A stretch of 64,000 nucleotides of DNA. It comes from Corynebacterium wankanglinii. GTDB taxonomy: Bacteria > Actinomycetota > Actinomycetes > Mycobacteriales > Mycobacteriaceae. Shown piece after piece: positions 45,198 through 55,049 of the stretch. The notes under the pieces were generated by a model. It was not told the origin of the DNA. It saw only the letters and a program-made list of their open reading frames with translations, and searched no databases. The position numbers and the translations under genes were made by a program. The stretch covers positions 372,001 to 436,000 of the forward strand of contig CP061031.1 of assembly GCA_014490595.1 (NCBI GenBank), in the 5' to 3' direction. How positions within the stretch are numbered: the stretch's first letter is position 1; every line of letters starts with the position of its first letter.

Positions 45198-45757
45198 GCA
45201 TGGTGCTTGTGCTGACCGCTCTGGTGCTTCTCTTTGCCACCCGGTATCCGGAAGATGTGCGCCAAGCGCTTTTCGCGTACGCAATCCTCCCGGTCGGCGC
45301 GGGCGTGTTGCCCACGCTTGTGTGGCCGCGGATCCGCCCGGCATGGGCACTGATGCAAGTTGAGCACCTGCGAGTTGGTGCCGCGTTGTTGGGCTGGTTT
45401 ACCAGCATTGTTGTGCTTGTATGCCTGTTCGCAGGTGTCGTGACGGGAAGCGCGAGGTTTGGCGCGCTTTCCCTTGTTGCCGGTACCGTTCTTGTCCTCG
45501 CGGCGTTAGCTGTGACCGTGCGCTTCGGCGTGATGTGGACGTTGGCTGCGACCGTTTTGGTCACGATTGTTTCCGCCACGATCGGCGGCGACGTGTTGGC
45601 GGAGTCCTTCCTGTGGATCGCCGCCGTGCCCGCTTGGCCGGTGACAGCTACCGGCCCGCGCGTCTGGGTCGCGCTAGCGGTTGGCGCTGTCTTGTCAGCC
45701 GCGCTGGTGGTTGAGCTGCACCGGGGACTGCGGGGTATACGCCCGGTCCGTCGCTGA
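45122..45757 (+). CDS. ABC exporter permease subunit 2
   Basis: A 211-residue membrane protein with about six spans. The start is uncertain: ATG 45122 or ATG 45149 (MSAWKGVARAG), and neither has a clear ribosome-binding site. It ends 6 bp before the convergent lipoprotein gene stop. Together with the previous two genes it forms an exporter under the two-component system. Confidence 0.7.
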   Translation: MPRPAYTGFMSAWKGVARAGRMPSLSMVLVLTALVLLFATRYPEDVRQALFAYAILPVGAGVLPTLVWPRIRPAWALMQVEHLRVGAALLGWFTSIVVLVCLFAGVVTGSARFGALSLVAGTVLVLAALAVTVRFGVMWTLAATVLVTIVSATIGGDVLAESFLWIAAVPAWPVTATGPRVWVALAVGAVLSAALVVELHRGLRGIRPVRR

Positions 45758-45763
45758 TCCATG

Positions 45764-46750
45764 CTAGCCGGCGCGGTTGAGCGGGCCTTCCGCGTGGTAG
45801 CGCCCGGTGGGGGCGTTGTAGGTGGCGCGCTCGCGGGACTCGTTGATAGAGAAGTGCCAGGTGCCGCCGTTGTCGCAGGTGCCTTCCGTGATGTTCTCGT
45901 GGAAACCGTCCTGGATCTCCTCGCCGGCGGAGGCGTGCACCGGCTCGAGGAGGCCGGCGCAGCCGAGGTCCGGGTACGTCACCGGGACGCGGCCCTCGCC
46001 GTCGCGGGCGCCGAACTGCACGCGATAGGACTGCCCGTTGAGCTCCGGGATGTCGGAGACCTGTTTCATGGAGCCCTCGCGCGGAATAGTCAGCGGGTCG
46101 GGCTGGTCCATCTCCGCTAACTGCGCGATGTCCGCGGTCGGGGTCCAGTGGATCAAGGTCACGCCGCTCAGCGGGTTGCCCACGACGGTCTCCTCCGGGC
46201 CGAACGCCTTGACCAAGCGGTTGCCGTGCAGCTCGAACTGGGTCGCGGTCAGCGTCGTGCCGTCCGTCTCGTATTGCGTCAGTCCCGGCTGCACGCCGGC
46301 GGTGAACACCGTGGGGTAGGTGTCGTCCGCCGAATCCACCAGGTAGTCGGTGGTGGCCGTGAGGGTGCCGTCGAAAAGCTGCAGCACGCGCACGGGTGCC
46401 GGGCCTTTCTTTCCGGCGCGCAGGAGCAGCTCGAGCTCGGCGTCGCCGTCGACGTCGATGAGGTCGTAGGTGAACGTGCCGTCGAGGTCGTCCTGGTCGG
46501 CGAAGTATTGCGCCGGGTCCGCGAGTGCTGCGGCGTAGACGTCGCGCGAGGAGGCTGGCGGTGCGGGGAGGTTGTCGTGCTCCGCTACCGGCGCCGCAGT
46601 GTCGGCAGCGGCAGCGTCGTCGGCGGGCGGTGGCGCCTCCTCTACGGAGGCGGTGTCAGCGGTGGTCGGGGTGTCTGGAATGTTTCCGTCGCACGCGGCC
46701 AGAGTCAGCGAGGCGGCGACGATTGTGGCTGTCATCGTTCGCTTCAACAT
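45764..46750 (-). CDS. Lipoprotein with acidic linker
   Basis: A 328-residue lipoprotein; the lipobox is LTLAACDG (Cys20). Residues 25-65 are a Pro/Ala/Asp-rich linker. A DVDGDAELEL segment resembles a calcium-binding repeat of VCBS/FG-GAP type. Two further cysteines near the C-terminus could be disulfide-bonded. TACGCT lies 6 nt upstream of the ATG. Function unknown. Confidence 0.75.
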   Translation of the reverse strand: MLKRTMTATIVAASLTLAACDGNIPDTPTTADTASVEEAPPPADDAAAADTAAPVAEHDNLPAPPASSRDVYAAALADPAQYFADQDDLDGTFTYDLIDVDGDAELELLLRAGKKGPAPVRVLQLFDGTLTATTDYLVDSADDTYPTVFTAGVQPGLTQYETDGTTLTATQFELHGNRLVKAFGPEETVVGNPLSGVTLIHWTPTADIAQLAEMDQPDPLTIPREGSMKQVSDIPELNGQSYRVQFGARDGEGRVPVTYPDLGCAGLLEPVHASAGEEIQDGFHENITEGTCDNGGTWHFSINESRERATYNAPTGRYHAEGPLNRAG

Positions 46751-46848
46751 GGCCGGAGCGTAACCCGCGGACCTGGCAGAGCCGTGAAAATTCCGTACAG
46801 ATGTCTAGCAAAAAGTGGCGACGTCGCTATACCACCCGTCAGCCTCAC

Positions 46849-47781
46849 CTAGTAGTAGAACGGGAACTCGTCCCAGCGCGGCGGGCGCTTTTCCAAAAAC
46901 GAGTCGCGGCCCTCCACGGCCTCGTCGGTCATGTACGCCAGGCGGGTGGCCTCGCCGGCGAAGACTTGCTGGCCCATCAGGCCGTCGTCGACAAGGTTGA
47001 ACGCGAACTTCAGCATGCGCTGCGCGGTGGGGGATTTGCCGTTGATTTCGCGGGCGACCTGGATCGCCTCGTCCTCAAGCGACGCGTGGTCGGCCACGAT
47101 GTTTACCGCCCCCATGCGCTGCATCTCCTCCGCGGTGTACGTGCGGCCGAGGAAGAAGATCTCGCGGGCGAACTTCTGTCCCACCATCTTGGCCAGGTAC
47201 GCCGAGCCGTAGCCGGCGTCGAAGGACCCCACGTCCGCGTCGGTCTGCTTGAACCGGGCCTCCTCGCGCGAGGCGATGGTCATGTCGCACACCACGTGCA
47301 GGGAGTGCCCGCCGCCGGCCGCCCAGCCGTTGACCACGGCGATGACCACCTTGGGCATCGTGCGGATCAGGCGTTGGACCTCCAGGATGTGCAGGCGCCC
47401 GCCCTCGGCCTTCACGCGCGCAGTATCCACCGTCTCGGCCGTCTCGCCGCCCGCGTACTGGTAGCCGGAGCGGCCGCGGATGCGCTGGTCGCCGCCGGAG
47501 CAAAACGCCCAGCCGCCGTCTTTCTCGCTCGGCCCGTTGCCGGTGAGCAGCACCACACCCACAGACGGGTCGCGCCGCGCGTGATCCAGTGCGGTGTAGA
47601 GCTCGTCCACGGTGTGGGGGCGAAACGCGTTGCGCACCTCGGGGCGGTCGAAGGCGATGCGCACGATGCCGTCGGCGCGCGTGTCGCCGACGTGGCGGTG
47701 ATAGGTGATGTCGGTGAAGTCGAAGCCGTCGACCTCGCGCCATTGGGCGGGGTCAAAGGGCTGGGCGGTGGAGTACTGCAT
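46849..47781 (-). CDS. menB: 1,4-dihydroxy-2-naphthoyl-CoA synthase
   Basis: Closes the second ring of the naphthoquinone from o-succinylbenzoyl-CoA. The protein has 310 residues of the crotonase fold. The oxyanion-hole segment is FCSGGDQRIRG, with NGWAAGGGHSLHVVCD and the active-site segment DVGSFDAGYGS. The C-terminus ends in RPPRWDEFPFYY as expected. TACGAT (47789-47794, minus strand) lies 7 nt before ATG 47781, which supports this start. Confidence 0.96.
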   Translation of the reverse strand: MQYSTAQPFDPAQWREVDGFDFTDITYHRHVGDTRADGIVRIAFDRPEVRNAFRPHTVDELYTALDHARRDPSVGVVLLTGNGPSEKDGGWAFCSGGDQRIRGRSGYQYAGGETAETVDTARVKAEGGRLHILEVQRLIRTMPKVVIAVVNGWAAGGGHSLHVVCDMTIASREEARFKQTDADVGSFDAGYGSAYLAKMVGQKFAREIFFLGRTYTAEEMQRMGAVNIVADHASLEDEAIQVAREINGKSPTAQRMLKFAFNLVDDGLMGQQVFAGEATRLAYMTDEAVEGRDSFLEKRPPRWDEFPFYY

Positions 47782-47807
47782 GGGGGTAATCGTACCCACT
47801 ACCCCCT

Positions 47808-47826
47808 TTTAGTTAGGGCAGCCTTG
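47808..47826. promoter_or_regulatory. DtxR-like iron box over the feoA promoter
   Basis: TTTAGTTAGGGCAGCCTTG matches the 19-bp DtxR consensus at about 12 positions, with the GTTAGG and CCT core parts kept. It covers the -35 region of the feoA promoter. Iron-dependent repression of feo by DtxR is expected in this genus. Confidence 0.55.
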
Positions 47827-47829
47827 CTT

Positions 47830-47835
47830 TAATAT
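47830..47835 (+). promoter_or_regulatory. -10 box for leaderless feoA
   Basis: TAATAT, 7 nt before ATG 47843. The GAGG at 47838-47841 is too close to the start to act as a ribosome-binding site. Confidence 0.55.
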
Positions 47836-47842
47836 TTGAGGC

Positions 47843-48079
47843 ATGCACGAGCACATGCTTTTCGACGTCCCCGTCGGTCACCACGCCACCATCACCAATG
47901 TTGGCTGCCCGACGGCCCGTCGCCTGCGCGAACTGGGCTTGCGCACCGGCGCGAACGTCACCGTCATGCAGAAGACCGCTGGCGGCGGCCGCGTGATCAA
48001 GGTGCGCGGCTCCCACTACGCCCTCGGTGCGGACACGCTGCGCCAGATCGCCATTGCCCCGGCTGAGCAGGCGGCGTAA
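47843..48079 (+). CDS. feoA: Ferrous iron transport protein FeoA
   Basis: A 78-residue SH3-like FeoA protein (RRLRELGLRTGANVTVMQK, ending in YALGADTLRQI). It supports FeoB-dependent Fe(II) uptake, probably as part of the complex. feoB starts directly after its stop. Confidence 0.93.
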   Translation: MHEHMLFDVPVGHHATITNVGCPTARRLRELGLRTGANVTVMQKTAGGGRVIKVRGSHYALGADTLRQIAIAPAEQAA

Positions 48080-50013
48080 ATGGCTGACTGCCACGGCGCG
48101 CCGGTCGCTGAGTTTGCTCCGGTAGGCACGCCCACTATCGCGCTGGTCGGCGCGCCGAACGCCGGCAAGTCCACGCTGTTCAACGCCCTGACCGGCGCGA
48201 GCGCGACCATGGGCAATTACCCGGGCACCACCGTGGAGGTCTCCCGCGGCGTCTGGCGCGCGGGCGGCGCCACGTACAACATCATCGATTTCCCTGGCGC
48301 GTACTCGCTGGACCCCGTCAGCCCGGACGAGGCGCTCACGCGAGAGCTGCTGCTTGACGACGCCTCCGGGAACGACCGCCCCGACATGGTGCTCGCCGCC
48401 GTGGACACCTCCAACCTGGCGCGCGGGCTGTACCTGGTGGCGCAGCTTGTAGAGCACCCCTACCGCGTCGTGGTCGTGCTGACCAAGAGCGACGTGGCCG
48501 CCAAGCAGGGCCTCGAAGTGGATCCGGTGGCGCTGGAGCGGGAACTGGGCGTGCCGGTGGTGACGCTGGATCCGCGGCGGAGGGATATCGGCGGGGTTGC
48601 GGAGCTCGTCGCAAAGCAGTTGCAACAGCCTGCCGAACCCGTGCGCGACACAGCAGCCGGCGACGAGTTCGAGCAGGCCGACGCGCGCTTCGAGTTCATT
48701 GACAACGCTGTGGCCGCCGCGACGGTCCGCGACGAGCACCGCGACACCCTGACTGAAACCGTGGACCGCTTCGTGCTGCACCCGGTGTGGGGCCCGCTGA
48801 TCTTCTTCGCCGCGATGTTCGTGGTCTTCCAGATCACCACCACCGTGGCCGCGCCGCTGCAAGATGCCCTGGACGCGTTTTTCACCGGCCCGCTGTCGGA
48901 TTGGGCGAGCGCGGGCTGGAGCGTATCGGGCTCGGATACCCGTTTATCAAGGGCCTGGTTGTCAACGGGCTGATCGGCGGCGTGGGCATGGTGCTCACGT
49001 TCGTGCCGCTGATGGCGCTGATGTTTCTGTGCCTGGCGGTTTTGGAAGACTCCGGCTACATGGCGCGCGCCGCCGTGGTGGCGGACCGGCTCATGCGAGC
49101 CATCGGGCTGCCGGGCAAGGCGTTCATCCCGCTGATTGTGGGCTTCGGCTGCAACGTGCCGGCGATCTCCGCAACGCGCGTGCTGGCCACCCCGCAGCAG
49201 CGCCGCCTGACCGCGCTGCTGGTGCCGTTTACGTCCTGCTCTGCGCGCCTGACGGTGTACGTGATGTTGGCGCAGACGTTCTTCCCGGACCACGCGGGCA
49301 CGGTTGTGTTTGCCATGTACGTGGTCTCTATCGCGCTGGTGGTGCTGGCGGGCCTGCTGCTGAAAAACACGCTGTGGCGCACGATGGGCTCGGACCCGCT
49401 GGTGATCGACCTGCCCACCTACCAGCTGCCCACCGCGCGGCTGACATTCAGCGTGATGTGGTCGCGCCTGAAGGGCTTTTTGCACACCGCGGGCGGGATC
49501 ATCGTGGCCACCGTGGTGGTCATCTGGGCGCTGCAGTCCACGCCCGCGGTCAGCGGCTACGGGTTTGGCGACGACGACCTTGCGCCGGCGGATTCCGTCT
49601 ACGGCGTCGCCTCCGGGGCGGTGGCCCCGGTGTTCGAGCCGGCGGGCTTCGGCTCGTGGTCGCTCACGGGCCCGCTGGTCACTGGCTTTTTGGCCAAGGA
49701 GGCGGTCATCTCCACCTGGGCGCAGACCTACGCGCTGGATGACCCGTCCGATCTTGCGCCCGAAGAGCAGGGCACGTCCGACCTCGCTTCCGCGGTGCGC
49801 GCGGACTTCACGCAAGCCTCCGGCGGGCACATGATCGCCGCGGTGTGGGCCTACATGACCTTCCTCATGGCCTATACCCCGTGCGTGGCCACCCTGGCGG
49901 CGCAGCGCCGCGAAATCGGGTGGAAGTGGACCCTGTTCGGGCTCATCGGCCAGCTCACCCTCGCGTGGGCCCTGGCCGTGGCTACGTTCCAGCTGCTGAA
50001 GGTGGTTGTCTGA
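48080..50013 (+). CDS. feoB: Ferrous iron transporter FeoB, frameshifted
   Basis: About 644 residues. The N-terminal G-domain has GAPNAGKST (G1), GNYPGTTVE (G2), DFPGAYSL (G3) and LTKSD (G4, Thr in place of Asn). The membrane domain has the paired Gate motifs (FVPLMALMFLCLAVLEDSGYMARAA shortened here to its ends, and FGCNVPAI). One C is missing near 48916; restoring it joins DWASAG to LERIGLGYPFIKGL. FeoB imports Fe(II). The stop overlaps the feoC ATG. Confidence 0.92.
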
Positions 50014-50291
50014 TGCGCCCGATGCAGGCAGTGGTCGCCGCGATCAGAGACGGCGCTCGCTCCCGCGCGGACATCCGCCACGCCACCGGTTTGACCGATT
50101 CCACGGTGGACGCCGTGGTGCACCACCTGGAGCGCACCGGGCACCTCACCCTGGAAGAGCTCGGCTCGTCCTGCGCCGGCGGTAACTGCGGCTCCTGCAT
50201 CGCCGCCGCGGCCAACGGCATGACGTGCGCGGACAGGCCGAAGCCGAAGGGGCCGGTCGCACTCGTGCTGACCAAGCGTCCGGGGGCGTAG
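50013..50291 (+). CDS. FeoC-like winged-helix protein with iron-sulfur cysteines
   Basis: A 92-residue protein. An HTH (RADIRHATGLTDSTVDAVVHHL) is followed by four clustered cysteines in CAGGNCGSCIAAAANGMTC, the pattern of FeoC-type proteins that may bind an Fe-S cluster and control FeoB activity or stability. It is translationally coupled to feoB. Confidence 0.82.
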   Translation: MRPMQAVVAAIRDGARSRADIRHATGLTDSTVDAVVHHLERTGHLTLEELGSSCAGGNCGSCIAAAANGMTCADRPKPKGPVALVLTKRPGA

Positions 50292-50293
50292 CT

Positions 50294-51256
50294 ATGATCC
50301 CTTCAGCCGACGACATCCTCGAGCGCGCCCACGTTGTCGCGCTGCCCATGGCCGTGAAATTCCGCGGCATCACCACCCGCGAGGCCCTGCTCATCGACGG
50401 CCCCGCCGGCTGGGGCGAATTCTCCCCGTTTACGGAGTACGGTCCGGAGGAGTCCGCCGCGTGGCTCGCCTCCGGCATCGAGGCGGCGTTTACGGGCCTG
50501 CCTGCGGTGGAGGGCAGCGTGGAGGTCAACGGCACTATCCCCGCGGTTGCCGACGTCGAGCCGGTGCTCGCGCGCTACCCCGGGGTACGGACGTTCAAAA
50601 TCAAGGTCGCTGAAAAGGGGCAGTCGCTTGACGACGACCTCCGGCGCGTCAACGCCGTCCGCGAGCTGCGCCCCGACGCGCGGCTGCGCGTGGACGCCAA
50701 CCGCGGGTGGAGCGTGGACGAGGCCGTCGAGGCCGCCGAGAAGTTGGGGGAGCTGGAGTACATCGAGCAGCCCTGCGCCACCGTGGAGGAATTGGCGGAG
50801 GTGAAGCGGCGCGTCCGCACACCGATCGCGGCGGACGAATCCATCCGGCGTGCGGCCGACCCCTACCGGGTGGCGCAGCTGCACGCGGCGGATGTGGCGG
50901 TGTGCAAGGTGGCGCCGTTAGGTGGCGTCGCAAGGCTTGTGCGCATCGCGCGCGAGCTGCACCTCGGCGTGACGGTGGCCAGCGCCCTCGACACCGCGGT
51001 GGGCATGGACGCCGGGCTGGTGGCCGCGAAGCTCACCAGCTCGCGCGCCGCCGGCCTGGCCACGCAACGGTTGTTCGTGGAGGACGTTGCCGAGCCGCGG
51101 GCAATCACAGACGGGCGCATGGCCGTCACCCGCACCACCCCCGATCCGGACCGGATGCACGCGTTACGCGCACCGGGTGAACGCCGCGACTGGTGGTTCG
51201 ACCGCGTCCGTGCCTGCGTGGAGGTACTCCAGCGCAGCCCCCAAATCCGGGTGTAA
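50294..51256 (+). CDS. menC: o-Succinylbenzoate synthase
   Basis: Dehydrates SHCHC to o-succinylbenzoate. The protein has 320 residues of the enolase superfamily. The catalytic lysine pair is in FKIKVAE and VCKVAPLGG. Metal ligands are in LRVDANRGW, EYIEQPC and AADESI. ATG 50294 is 2 bp after the FeoC stop, so menC may be co-transcribed with feo. Confidence 0.93.
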   Translation: MIPSADDILERAHVVALPMAVKFRGITTREALLIDGPAGWGEFSPFTEYGPEESAAWLASGIEAAFTGLPAVEGSVEVNGTIPAVADVEPVLARYPGVRTFKIKVAEKGQSLDDDLRRVNAVRELRPDARLRVDANRGWSVDEAVEAAEKLGELEYIEQPCATVEELAEVKRRVRTPIAADESIRRAADPYRVAQLHAADVAVCKVAPLGGVARLVRIARELHLGVTVASALDTAVGMDAGLVAAKLTSSRAAGLATQRLFVEDVAEPRAITDGRMAVTRTTPDPDRMHALRAPGERRDWWFDRVRACVEVLQRSPQIRV

Positions 51257-51292
51257 TTGCCCAAATCGATGTGGGAAACGGGGGGTGTCCGC

Positions 51293-51298
51293 TAACCT
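51293..51298 (+). promoter_or_regulatory. -10 box of the DASS transporter gene
   Basis: TAACCT, 7 nt before ATG 51306; leaderless layout. Confidence 0.4.
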
Positions 51299-51305
51299 TT
51301 CGCCC

Positions 51306-52886
51306 ATGTCGACTCCCGTACTCCAAGATTCCGCCGCGCTATCGGACGGCGACCTGGCCAAATCACCAGAACCCGGCGAGTGGCGCCGCCAACTCATCGG
51401 TCTGATCGCCGGCGTGGTGCTCGCCGCGCTCGTGTACTTCCTGTTCCCCTCGGGTGCGGTGGAAACCGTCGCTCAGTCGTCCGGCGCGAAGGAAGGCGTG
51501 GAGTACTCCGCGAGCTCTATGCGCATCGTGGCCGCCACCACGGTGCTCATGGCCGCGTGGTGGATGACGGAGGCGATCCCGCTCGCCGCCACCGCACTCA
51601 TCCCCATCGCCGTGTTCCCGCTCGCGGGCGTCGCCCCGTTCAAGGAGGTCTCCTCGCCGTACGCGTCGGCGACGATCTTCCTGTTCATGGGCGGCTTCCT
51701 CATGGCGCTCGGCCTGCAGCGCTGGAACCTGCACCGCCGCCTCGCGCTCATGGTGGTCAAGGTGGTGGGCACCTCGCCGAAGCGCATCATCTTGGGGTTC
51801 ATGATCGCCACGGGCTTCATGTCCATGTGGGTCTCCAACACCGCCACCGCCGTGGTCATGCTGCCCATCGGCACGTCGGTGCTCATGCTCACCGCGGACA
51901 CCGTCGGAGGCATGGACAAGCAGAAGAAGTTCGCTACCGCGCTGATGTTGGCGATCGCGTATGCGGCGTCGATCGGCTCGCTGGGCACGCTCATTGGCAC
52001 CCCGCCGAACGCGCTGCTCAAGGGCTACATGGAGGAGGCGCACGGCATCTCCATCGGCTTCGGGCAATGGATGCTCGTGGGCATGCCGGTGGCCATCGTG
52101 TTCACGTTCGTCGCGTGGTGGGTGCTCGTTAGCGTGTTCAAGCCGGAGATCGACCACATCCCGGGCGGCAAGGAGCTGATTGACGACGAGCTCAAGAAGC
52201 TCGGCCCCTGGACCTTCCCGCAGATCACCGTCGGGCTGATCTTCCTCGTCGCCGCGCTCGCCTGGATCTTCATCCCCCTGGGCATCAACGCGTTCGGCTG
52301 GGACTTCCCGTACGACGACGCCATCGTCGGCATCATCGCCGGCCTGGCCATGTTCATCGTCCCGGGCACGGCGAACGGCAAGCGCCTGCTCGACTGGGAG
52401 ACCGCGAACGAGATGCCGTGGGACGTGCTCCTCCTCTTCGGCGGCGGCCTCTCCCTGTCCGCCATGTTCACCGCGACAGGCCTGTCGCTGTGGATCGGCG
52501 AGAAGGCGAAGGGCCTGTCCAGCCTGCCGATGTTCCTGCTCATTCTCGCCGTCGCCGCGCTCGTGCTCGCGCTGACGGAGCTGACGTCGAACACCGCCAC
52601 CGCCGCGACGTTCCTGCCCATCATGGGCGGCGTCGCCGTGGGCATCGGGCTGACCGACGCCACGGAGATGAACGTCCTGCTCCTCGCCATCCCGGTCGCG
52701 CTGTCCGCCACGTGCGCGTTCATGCTCCCGGTGGCCACCCCGCCGAACGCGATCGCGTACTCCTCGGGCTACGTCACCATGGGCGAGATGATCAAGGGCG
52801 GCATCTGGCTCAACGTCATTGCGCTTGTGCTCATCGCGCTGGCCACGTACTTCATCGCGGTGCCGGTCTTCGGGCTCGTGCTCTAG
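51306..52886 (+). CDS. DASS-family (SLC13) dicarboxylate/sodium symporter
   Basis: A 526-residue transporter with 11-12 membrane spans. Both Na+-site SNT motifs are present: WVSNTATAVVMLP and ELTSNTATAATFLP. These motifs carry Na+ and substrate in VcINDY-type proteins. GTPPNALLKG and ATPPNAIAYSSG are the paired loop segments. Likely substrates are C4-dicarboxylates or citrate. It starts at ATG 51306. Confidence 0.92.
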   Translation: MSTPVLQDSAALSDGDLAKSPEPGEWRRQLIGLIAGVVLAALVYFLFPSGAVETVAQSSGAKEGVEYSASSMRIVAATTVLMAAWWMTEAIPLAATALIPIAVFPLAGVAPFKEVSSPYASATIFLFMGGFLMALGLQRWNLHRRLALMVVKVVGTSPKRIILGFMIATGFMSMWVSNTATAVVMLPIGTSVLMLTADTVGGMDKQKKFATALMLAIAYAASIGSLGTLIGTPPNALLKGYMEEAHGISIGFGQWMLVGMPVAIVFTFVAWWVLVSVFKPEIDHIPGGKELIDDELKKLGPWTFPQITVGLIFLVAALAWIFIPLGINAFGWDFPYDDAIVGIIAGLAMFIVPGTANGKRLLDWETANEMPWDVLLLFGGGLSLSAMFTATGLSLWIGEKAKGLSSLPMFLLILAVAALVLALTELTSNTATAATFLPIMGGVAVGIGLTDATEMNVLLLAIPVALSATCAFMLPVATPPNAIAYSSGYVTMGEMIKGGIWLNVIALVLIALATYFIAVPVFGLVL

Positions 52887-52901
52887 CGCAACCGCGCGCG
52901 C

Positions 52902-52907
52902 TAGTCT
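52902..52907 (+). promoter_or_regulatory. -10 box before the Tyr-rich membrane protein
   Basis: TAGTCT, 7 nt before ATG 52915. Confidence 0.4.
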
Positions 52908-52914
52908 GTTGCGC

Positions 52915-53436
52915 ATGGATAACGAGACGAGACAGTACAGCCCCCAGGGCGAGCCGCCGCGGCGCGAGCGCCCGAAGCAGTACTTCCCGGACCAGTCCGC
53001 GGCCTACTACGAGCAGGGCTACCAACAGCCGGCCTACGAGCAGCCGGCCTACGCACCCCAGTACGAGCAGCCCTACTACGAGCCGGAGCCCGAGAAGGGC
53101 ACCAGCGCGGGCTCGATCGCGCTCGGCATCATCGCGGCGCTGAGCTTCATCGCCGCCGTCGTCCTCTTCTTCCTCTGGCGCGGCGCGGCCGAGGAGGCGG
53201 ACAAGCCCGCGGTGACGGAGACGAAGACGGTCACGCAGACCACCACCGAGGTGCAGACGAAGACGCAGACGACCACGAAGTTCCCGTCGATCTTCCGCGA
53301 CCGCGAGGACCCGACCGCCACGCTGCCGCCGGAGGAGCCGCAGCCGCGCGAGACCGACATCCAGCGCGAGGTGCGCGACATCATCGACCAGATCCGCGGC
53401 GGCGCGGACGAGTTCCTCCAGGAGCAGCAGCAGTGA
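52915..53436 (+). CDS. Membrane protein with Tyr/Gln/Pro-rich N-terminus
   Basis: A 173-residue protein. Residues 1-60 are rich in Tyr, Gln, Pro and Glu with repeated [13 protein letters not shown] units. One membrane span follows (residues 66-88), then a Thr/Lys-rich external region and a charged helix ending in Gln. No enzyme motif. Its stop overlaps the menD GTG. Confidence 0.7.
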   Translation: MDNETRQYSPQGEPPRRERPKQYFPDQSAAYYEQGYQQPAYEQPAYAPQYEQPYYEPEPEKGTSAGSIALGIIAALSFIAAVVLFFLWRGAAEEADKPAVTETKTVTQTTTEVQTKTQTTTKFPSIFRDREDPTATLPPEEPQPRETDIQREVRDIIDQIRGGADEFLQEQQQ

Positions 53437-55049
53437 CGGCGATGGAGGTGGCGTCGGCGGTGGCGGAGCTCGTCGCCACGCATTGCACCGATGTGGTCAT
53501 GAGCCCGGGCTCGCGCAACTCGCCGCTCGCGTACGCGCTGCTCGCGCGCCGGGACGTCACGGTGCACATGCGTATCGACGAACGTTCCGCCGCCTTCACC
53601 GCACTCGGCCTCGCGCGCGTGCAGCGCCGCCACGTGGCGGTGGTGATGACGTCCGGCACCGCCGTGGCCAACGCGTACCCGGCCGTCATCGAGGCACACA
53701 TGTCCCACACCCCGCTCGCTGTGGTCAGCGCTGACCGCCCGGAGCGCCTCGTGGGCACCGGCGCGAGCCAGACGATCTGGCAGCAGGGCATCTTCGGCCG
53801 CTACGCCGCGACGCAGCAGGTGGCATCGCTTCACGACGTTCCAGCGGTATCCTTCGCCGACCCCCAGGTGCACGTCAACGTCGCGCTCGACACCCCGCTC
53901 GTGCCCGATGCGCTGCCGGCACCCGTGGGTGCGCCGCGCCGGGTGGGACCGGGCGCGCTCGCCGGCGCCGGCTCCCGCGCGGATCACGGCGCGGTGGACA
54001 TCGACCTCACCCGCGACACCCTCGTCATCGCCGGCGACGAGGCCTGGGAGGTGCCCGGCCTCGAGCACGTGCCCACCATCGCCGAGCCGACCGCGCCGGC
54101 GCCGTTCCACCAGGTGCACCCGCTGGCCGCGCGGTTCTTCGCGCAGTCGCAGGTGGCCATCTCCCACGACGGGGGCGACTTCGCCGCGAACACGAAGCCG
54201 GAGCAGGTCGTCGTCGTGGGCCACCCGACGCTGCACCGCGACGTCATGGCGCTGCTCGCCGACCCAGACATCGAGGTGATCGGCCTCTCGCGCACGGACA
54301 CGTTCACTGGGCACCCGGATCGGCGCGGCTCGCGCGTTAACGCCACCGGGCAGCCGACGGACACGTGGATCAAGATCTGCGAGGCCGCCGGCGAGGTCGG
54401 CGCGGAGACCGTGCGCACCGCGCTCGCCGAGGAGGAGTTCGGCTTCACCGGCCTCCACGTCGCCGCCGCGGTGTGCGACACCCTCGCCGTGGGCGACACG
54501 CTCGTGCTCGGGTCCTCGAACCCGGTGCGCGACGCCTCGTTCGTGGGCATGCCCTTCGACGGCGTCGACGCGTACGCGGCCCGGGGCGCGGCCGGCATCG
54601 ACGGCACCGTCTCCCAGGCCGTCGGCGTCGCGCTGGCCACCCAGGCGTTGCGTCCCGACGAGATCCGCGCGCCGCGCACCGTCGCGCTCATGGGGGACCT
54701 GACGTTCCTCCACGACGTCAACGGCCTGCTCATCGGCCCCGACGAGCCGCGCCCGGGCAACCTCACCATCGTCGTGGCCAACGACGACGGCGGCGGCATC
54801 TTCGAGGGCCTCGAGCCCGGCGGCGCGGGCGTGCGTGGCGCGTTCGAGCGAGCGTTCGGCACGCCCCACGGCACCGACGTGGCCAAGCTCGCCGAGGCGT
54901 ACGGCGCGGCGTACCGGCGCGCGGACACCCTCGCCGAGTTGGGCGAGGTACTGCTCGAGCTCGAGGCGGAGCCGCAGCCGATCGCCGTCGTCGAGGCCGC
55001 CACCACCCGCGCCACGCGGCGCGCGCTCGCGGAGCGGCTGAACCGGTGA
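53433..55049 (+). CDS. menD: SEPHCHC synthase (MenD)
   Basis: A thiamine-diphosphate enzyme joining 2-oxoglutarate and isochorismate, the first committed step of classical menaquinone synthesis. The protein has 538 residues. [13 protein letters not shown] at the N-terminus and the ThDP glutamate in [10 protein letters not shown] are present. The ThDP/Mg motif [13 protein letters not shown] lies near residue 412, followed by [12 protein letters not shown]. It starts with GTG overlapping the previous stop. Confidence 0.95.
   Translation: MTAMEVASAVAELVATHCTDVVMSPGSRNSPLAYALLARRDVTVHMRIDERSAAFTALGLARVQRRHVAVVMTSGTAVANAYPAVIEAHMSHTPLAVVSADRPERLVGTGASQTIWQQGIFGRYAATQQVASLHDVPAVSFADPQVHVNVALDTPLVPDALPAPVGAPRRVGPGALAGAGSRADHGAVDIDLTRDTLVIAGDEAWEVPGLEHVPTIAEPTAPAPFHQVHPLAARFFAQSQVAISHDGGDFAANTKPEQVVVVGHPTLHRDVMALLADPDIEVIGLSRTDTFTGHPDRRGSRVNATGQPTDTWIKICEAAGEVGAETVRTALAEEEFGFTGLHVAAAVCDTLAVGDTLVLGSSNPVRDASFVGMPFDGVDAYAARGAAGIDGTVSQAVGVALATQALRPDEIRAPRTVALMGDLTFLHDVNGLLIGPDEPRPGNLTIVVANDDGGGIFEGLEPGGAGVRGAFERAFGTPHGTDVAKLAEAYGAAYRRADTLAELGEVLLELEAEPQPIAVVEAATTRATRRALAERLNR

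Noticed and set aside
51363..52916. A 517-codon minus-strand frame opposite the DASS transporter
   Set aside because: Low-complexity Arg/His/Glu product caused by codon bias of the real gene; no start signal.
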